Below, piece by piece: positions 5,606-7,281 of a stretch of 7,281 nt of DNA (the stretch's first letter is position 1; the number at the start of each line of letters is the position of its first letter). Below the pieces are notes generated by a model that saw only the letters and a program-made list of their open reading frames with translations, was not told the DNA's origin and did no database searches. This stretch comes from Clostridiales bacterium UBA4696. Its GTDB lineage: Bacteria; Bacillota; Clostridia; Oscillospirales; Oscillospiraceae. The stretch lies in the NCBI GenBank assembly GCA_002404795.1, contig DHKK01000047.1, forward strand, positions 9,998-17,278, given 5' to 3'. The position numbers and the translations under genes were made by a program.

Positions 5606-5610
5606 GGAGG
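5606..5610 (+). promoter_or_regulatory. Ribosome binding site selecting a GTG start
   Basis: GGAGG lies 7 bases before GTG 5618. The in-frame ATGs at 5588 and 5597 lie upstream of this site and lack as good a site, so the GTG is preferred. The surrounding CGGAGGAAAACCAG is nearly the same as CGGAGGAAACCAG before the SSAT-like gene at 2612-2624. Confidence 0.7.
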
Positions 5611-5617
5611 AAAACCA

Positions 5618-6055
5618 GTGGATATCACGATTCACAAGATACAGCCCGGTGACGCGGACGCGCTGTACCGGCTGCTGTCTGATCCGGAGGTCATGCGGTA
5701 TCTGGAGCCGCCGTTCGACCGGGCGCAGACCGAGGCGTTTCTGCGCCGCGCGGGACTGGCAGAGCCGCCGCTTGTGTATGCCGCTGAGGAAAACAGAGCT
5801 TTCATCGGCTATGTGATCTATCACGCATACGACGAGCAAAGCGTGGAGATCGGCTGGGTGCTGCTCCCGGAATACTGGGGCCGCGGCTATGCGTCGGCGC
5901 TGACAGACCGGCTGATCGACCGGGCACGGCAGGAGCAGAAAAGCGTCGTGATCGAATGCACACCGGCGCAGGCGGCAACCAGGCGGATCGCCATCAAAAA
6001 GGGCTTCCGCGCCTGCGGGATCTGTGACGGATTGGCGGTGTATCGGCTGCCATGA
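5618..6055 (+). CDS. GNAT N-acetyltransferase, RimJ/RimL-like
   Basis: A 145-residue GNAT protein beginning at GTG (see the ribosome binding site at 5606). The acetyl-CoA binding segment EIGWVLLPEYWGRGYASAL spans 77-95 with WGRGYA at 87-92, the typical form of the RimJ/RimL and antibiotic-acetyltransferase branch. TRRIAIKKGFRACG (121-134) is the usual second helix and strand where the side chain is positioned over the thioester. Likely acetylates an N-terminal amine, a small amine or an antibiotic amino group; which one cannot be told. It is strongly GC-rich, in contrast to the gene before it. Its stop codon overlaps the ATG of a small ORF (ATGA), so translation may continue into it. No separate promoter is evident in the 74-base gap upstream. 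Confidence 0.87.
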   Translation: MDITIHKIQPGDADALYRLLSDPEVMRYLEPPFDRAQTEAFLRRAGLAEPPLVYAAEENRAFIGYVIYHAYDEQSVEIGWVLLPEYWGRGYASALTDRLIDRARQEQKSVVIECTPAQAATRRIAIKKGFRACGICDGLAVYRLP

Positions 6056-6141
6056 TAAAACTATACGAAGTACAAAACCGAAACCAGCCGCTGCTGGACA
6101 CGCTTTTGGATATGAGGCGGGTGCGGGAAAACGGAATTTAA
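6052..6141 (+). CDS. Small coupled ORF, possible acetyltransferase remnant
   Basis: A 29-codon ORF, MIKLYEVQNRNQPLLDTLLD followed by nine residues, whose ATG overlaps the upstream stop as ATGA. No ribosome binding site of its own is visible, so expression would depend on coupling. The first 20 residues resemble the N-terminus of some GNAT acetyltransferases (a beta strand IKLYEV then a helix LLDTLLDM), so it could be what is left after a deletion. Equally it may be non-coding spacer before the DUF3795 gene. No function is proposed. Confidence 0.3.
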   Translation: MIKLYEVQNRNQPLLDTLLDMRRVRENGI

Positions 6142-6153
6142 CGGAGGGCATGC

Positions 6154-6528
6154 ATGAAAAGAGAACTCGGAATTGCACGATGTGGCCTGGCGTGCTGCCT
6201 TTGCTCGGAAAACGACCATTGCAGAGGCTGCAGCTCCGACGATTGTCCGGATAAAGATTGGTGCGAGAATCGAAAATGTTCCATTGAGAAACAGTATGCG
6301 CACTGTTACGACTGTAAATCGACATGCAGAAAAGGATTGCTGTCTAAAATCAAGCCATATGGATTTACGGTATTTGTAAAAAGATACGGAGAAGCGGAGC
6401 TTTTGGACTGCCTTGCAAGGAATGAAAACGCAGGTGTTGTCTATCACCGCGAGGGGATCAACGGCGACTATGACGACTTCGACGATGTAGAGCAGCTGAT
6501 CCAATTTATCAGGACGGGAAAGAGATAA
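6154..6528 (+). CDS. DUF3795 cysteine-rich protein
   Basis: A 124-residue protein matching the DUF3795 pattern. It starts with GIARCGLACCLCSEN, and 12 of its 13 cysteines fall in residues 10-58 (10, 14, 15, 17, 23, 26, 31, 37, 42, 51, 54, 58), often in CxxC spacing. Such a layout suggests bound zinc or an iron-sulfur cluster. The last 65 residues are an ordinary alpha/beta tail (KPYGFTVFVKRYGEAELL from 67). There is no transmembrane segment. The function of the domain is unknown. ATG 6154 follows GGAGGG at 6143-6148. Base composition is lower in GC than the acetyltransferase before it (24 and 26 G/C in two counted 60-base rows), which again hints at a mosaic origin. It may be cotranscribed with the two genes upstream and converges on the regulator gene at 6574. 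Confidence 0.78.
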   Translation: MKRELGIARCGLACCLCSENDHCRGCSSDDCPDKDWCENRKCSIEKQYAHCYDCKSTCRKGLLSKIKPYGFTVFVKRYGEAELLDCLARNENAGVVYHREGINGDYDDFDDVEQLIQFIRTGKR

Positions 6529-6573
6529 CGTCCGGTTTATCGGAGCTGCGGCGCAGGAAGCAAAGAATAATAC

Positions 6574-7281
6574 TCACTTCTCACAGAATGCGGCAATCGC
6601 CCTGGATACGAACGCCGCAGTACCCTCGCCGCCGGCCTTGTCGATGTTTTCGCGGAAACGCTCGTCGGTGACATACATCTCGCCCAGTCCAGCCAGAATT
6701 TCCGGTGTGCAGGTGTAGAAATGGTCGGTGATGAACTGCTGCAGCTTGCGGATCGCGTTCTGCACCTCAGGCGTGGCAGGCGCAAGATTTTTCAACTTGC
6801 CCAACTCTGTAAACTGCGCCATCAGCCCGGCAAAATCACCGACAGAGCCATCCTTTTCGTGCTGCTGGTATTCCTGATACGCGGCTGTGCCGCCCCACTT
6901 TTCCTTGACCTCGGCTGCGAAGCGTGCCTGCTCGGTCTTGTCAAATGCGTCAAATTTCATAGGTGTCACTCCTGTTTTCAAAGTCTCACGGGCGAGGGCG
7001 ATGAGTTTTCCAAGCTGCTTCCGCCGCAATTCCAGCAGTTTGATCTGGTCTTCCAGTGCGGCAGCTTGGTCAAAATTCGGATCATCTAAGATCCGCTTGA
7101 TATCCTTTAGCGGAAATTCCAGCTCCCGAAACAGCAGAATGGATTGCAGCCGCGCCAGGGCCGTATCGTCATACAGCCGATAGCCCGCCTCTGTGAGCCG
7201 GGTGGGCGTCAGCAGCCCGATGGCGTCATAGTGGTGCAGTGTCCGGACACTGACACCGGCCAGTTTGCTGACTTCGTGAAT
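6574..7281 (-). CDS. MerR family regulator with TipAS ligand-binding domain, start outside window
   Basis: A 235-residue portion of a transcription regulator of the TipAL/Mta type. Residues count from the window edge; only a few N-terminal ones appear to be missing. The winged helix-turn-helix of MerR is at 1-70 (IHEVSKLAGVSVRTLHHYD then AIGLLTPTR), followed by a long dimerisation helix at about 71-105 and the TipAS domain from about 115 to the end. Diagnostic TipAS features are KWGGTAAYQEY and the C-terminal run CTPEILAGLGEMYV, DERFRENIDK and GTAAFVSRAIAAFC. In characterised relatives this domain binds drugs (thiopeptides for TipA) and the dimer then remodels a promoter with a 19-bp spacer. 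Its targets may lie beyond the window. An internal start at 6960 could give a free TipAS-like domain. Confidence 0.93.
   Translation of the reverse strand: MHEVSKLAGVSVRTLHHYDAIGLLTPTRLTEAGYRLYDDTALARLQSILLFRELEFPLKDIKRILDDPNFDQAAALEDQIKLLELRRKQLGKLIALARETLKTGVTPMKFDAFDKTEQARFAAEVKEKWGGTAAYQEYQQHEKDGSVGDFAGLMAQFTELGKLKNLAPATPEVQNAIRKLQQFITDHFYTCTPEILAGLGEMYVTDERFRENIDKAGGEGTAAFVSRAIAAFCEK
6958..6973 (-). promoter_or_regulatory. Internal ribosome binding site and ATG before the TipAS domain
   Basis: On the - strand AGGAG (6973-6969) is followed by 8 bases and ATG (6960-6958), in frame with the regulator. Initiation there would make a 128-residue protein starting MKFDAFDKTEQARF, which is the TipAS domain without the DNA-binding part. 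The tipA gene of Streptomyces lividans is known to give both TipAL and TipAS by internal initiation. Confidence 0.5.

Noticed and set aside
2559..6153. Integron-like cassette array of small genes with short repeats between them
   Set aside because: No integrase, no attC-type imperfect hairpins with GTTRRRY cores, and gene orientation is mixed. The repeats seen are better explained as related promoter segments.
5576..6325. A 249-codon - strand open frame across the RimJ/RimL-like acetyltransferase and DUF3795 gene
   Set aside because: It spans two well-supported + strand genes and has no recognisable domain or good start site.
6529..6573. A bidirectional terminator between the DUF3795 gene and the MerR/TipAS gene
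   Set aside because: Only a 4-bp CTGC/GCAG stem without a T-tract on either strand can be drawn; too weak to call.

Overview
The window looks like a chromosomal stretch from a GC-rich anaerobic Firmicute, most likely a gut clostridium of the Oscillospirales type. This is an inference from AGGAGG-type ribosome binding sites, TATAAT promoters, T-tailed hairpin terminators, and families common in Clostridia (ATC-hydrolase-like proteins, an MGMT-like protein, DUF3795, a TipAL-type MerR regulator). I recognise no rRNA, tRNA, CRISPR array, insertion sequence or origin, and no gap between genes exceeds 300 bases.

Region 1 (1-2574) is a tight four-gene operon on the + strand. It holds the C-terminal part of an alpha/beta hydrolase, then three consecutive, diverged members of the L-2-amino-thiazoline-4-carboxylate (ATC) hydrolase family, separated by 12-31 bases and closed by a perfect 15-bp terminator. 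This is the most distinctive part of the window. Three paralogs in a row behind an esterase-like gene suggest a small hydrolytic pathway or a multi-paralog enzyme system acting on an unknown substrate.

Region 2 (2559-4337) carries short, independent + strand genes: an SSAT-like GNAT acetyltransferase, a NUDIX hydrolase with an altered NUDIX box, and a stand-alone HNH endonuclease-like protein. It ends in a hairpin whose loop contains the HNH stop codon and which probably serves both converging genes. Region 3 (4342-4821, - strand) is an MGMT/alkyltransferase-like protein lacking the acceptor cysteine, with its own promoter.

Region 4 (4926-6528, + strand) starts with a promoter segment that is about 80% identical over 46 bases to the one at 2559-2604. 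It drives an AT-rich P-loop protein that looks acquired, followed by a RimJ/RimL-like acetyltransferase with a GTG start, a tiny translationally coupled ORF that may be a gene remnant, and a cysteine-rich DUF3795 protein. Region 5 (6574-7281, - strand) is a MerR regulator with a TipAS ligand-binding domain, cut by the window edge. It has a well-placed internal ribosome binding site that could yield the ligand-binding domain alone, as known for Streptomyces tipA.

Apart from the first operon the genes do not form one obvious pathway. They read as an accessory neighbourhood of small stress, modification and detoxification genes, each close to its own expression signals.
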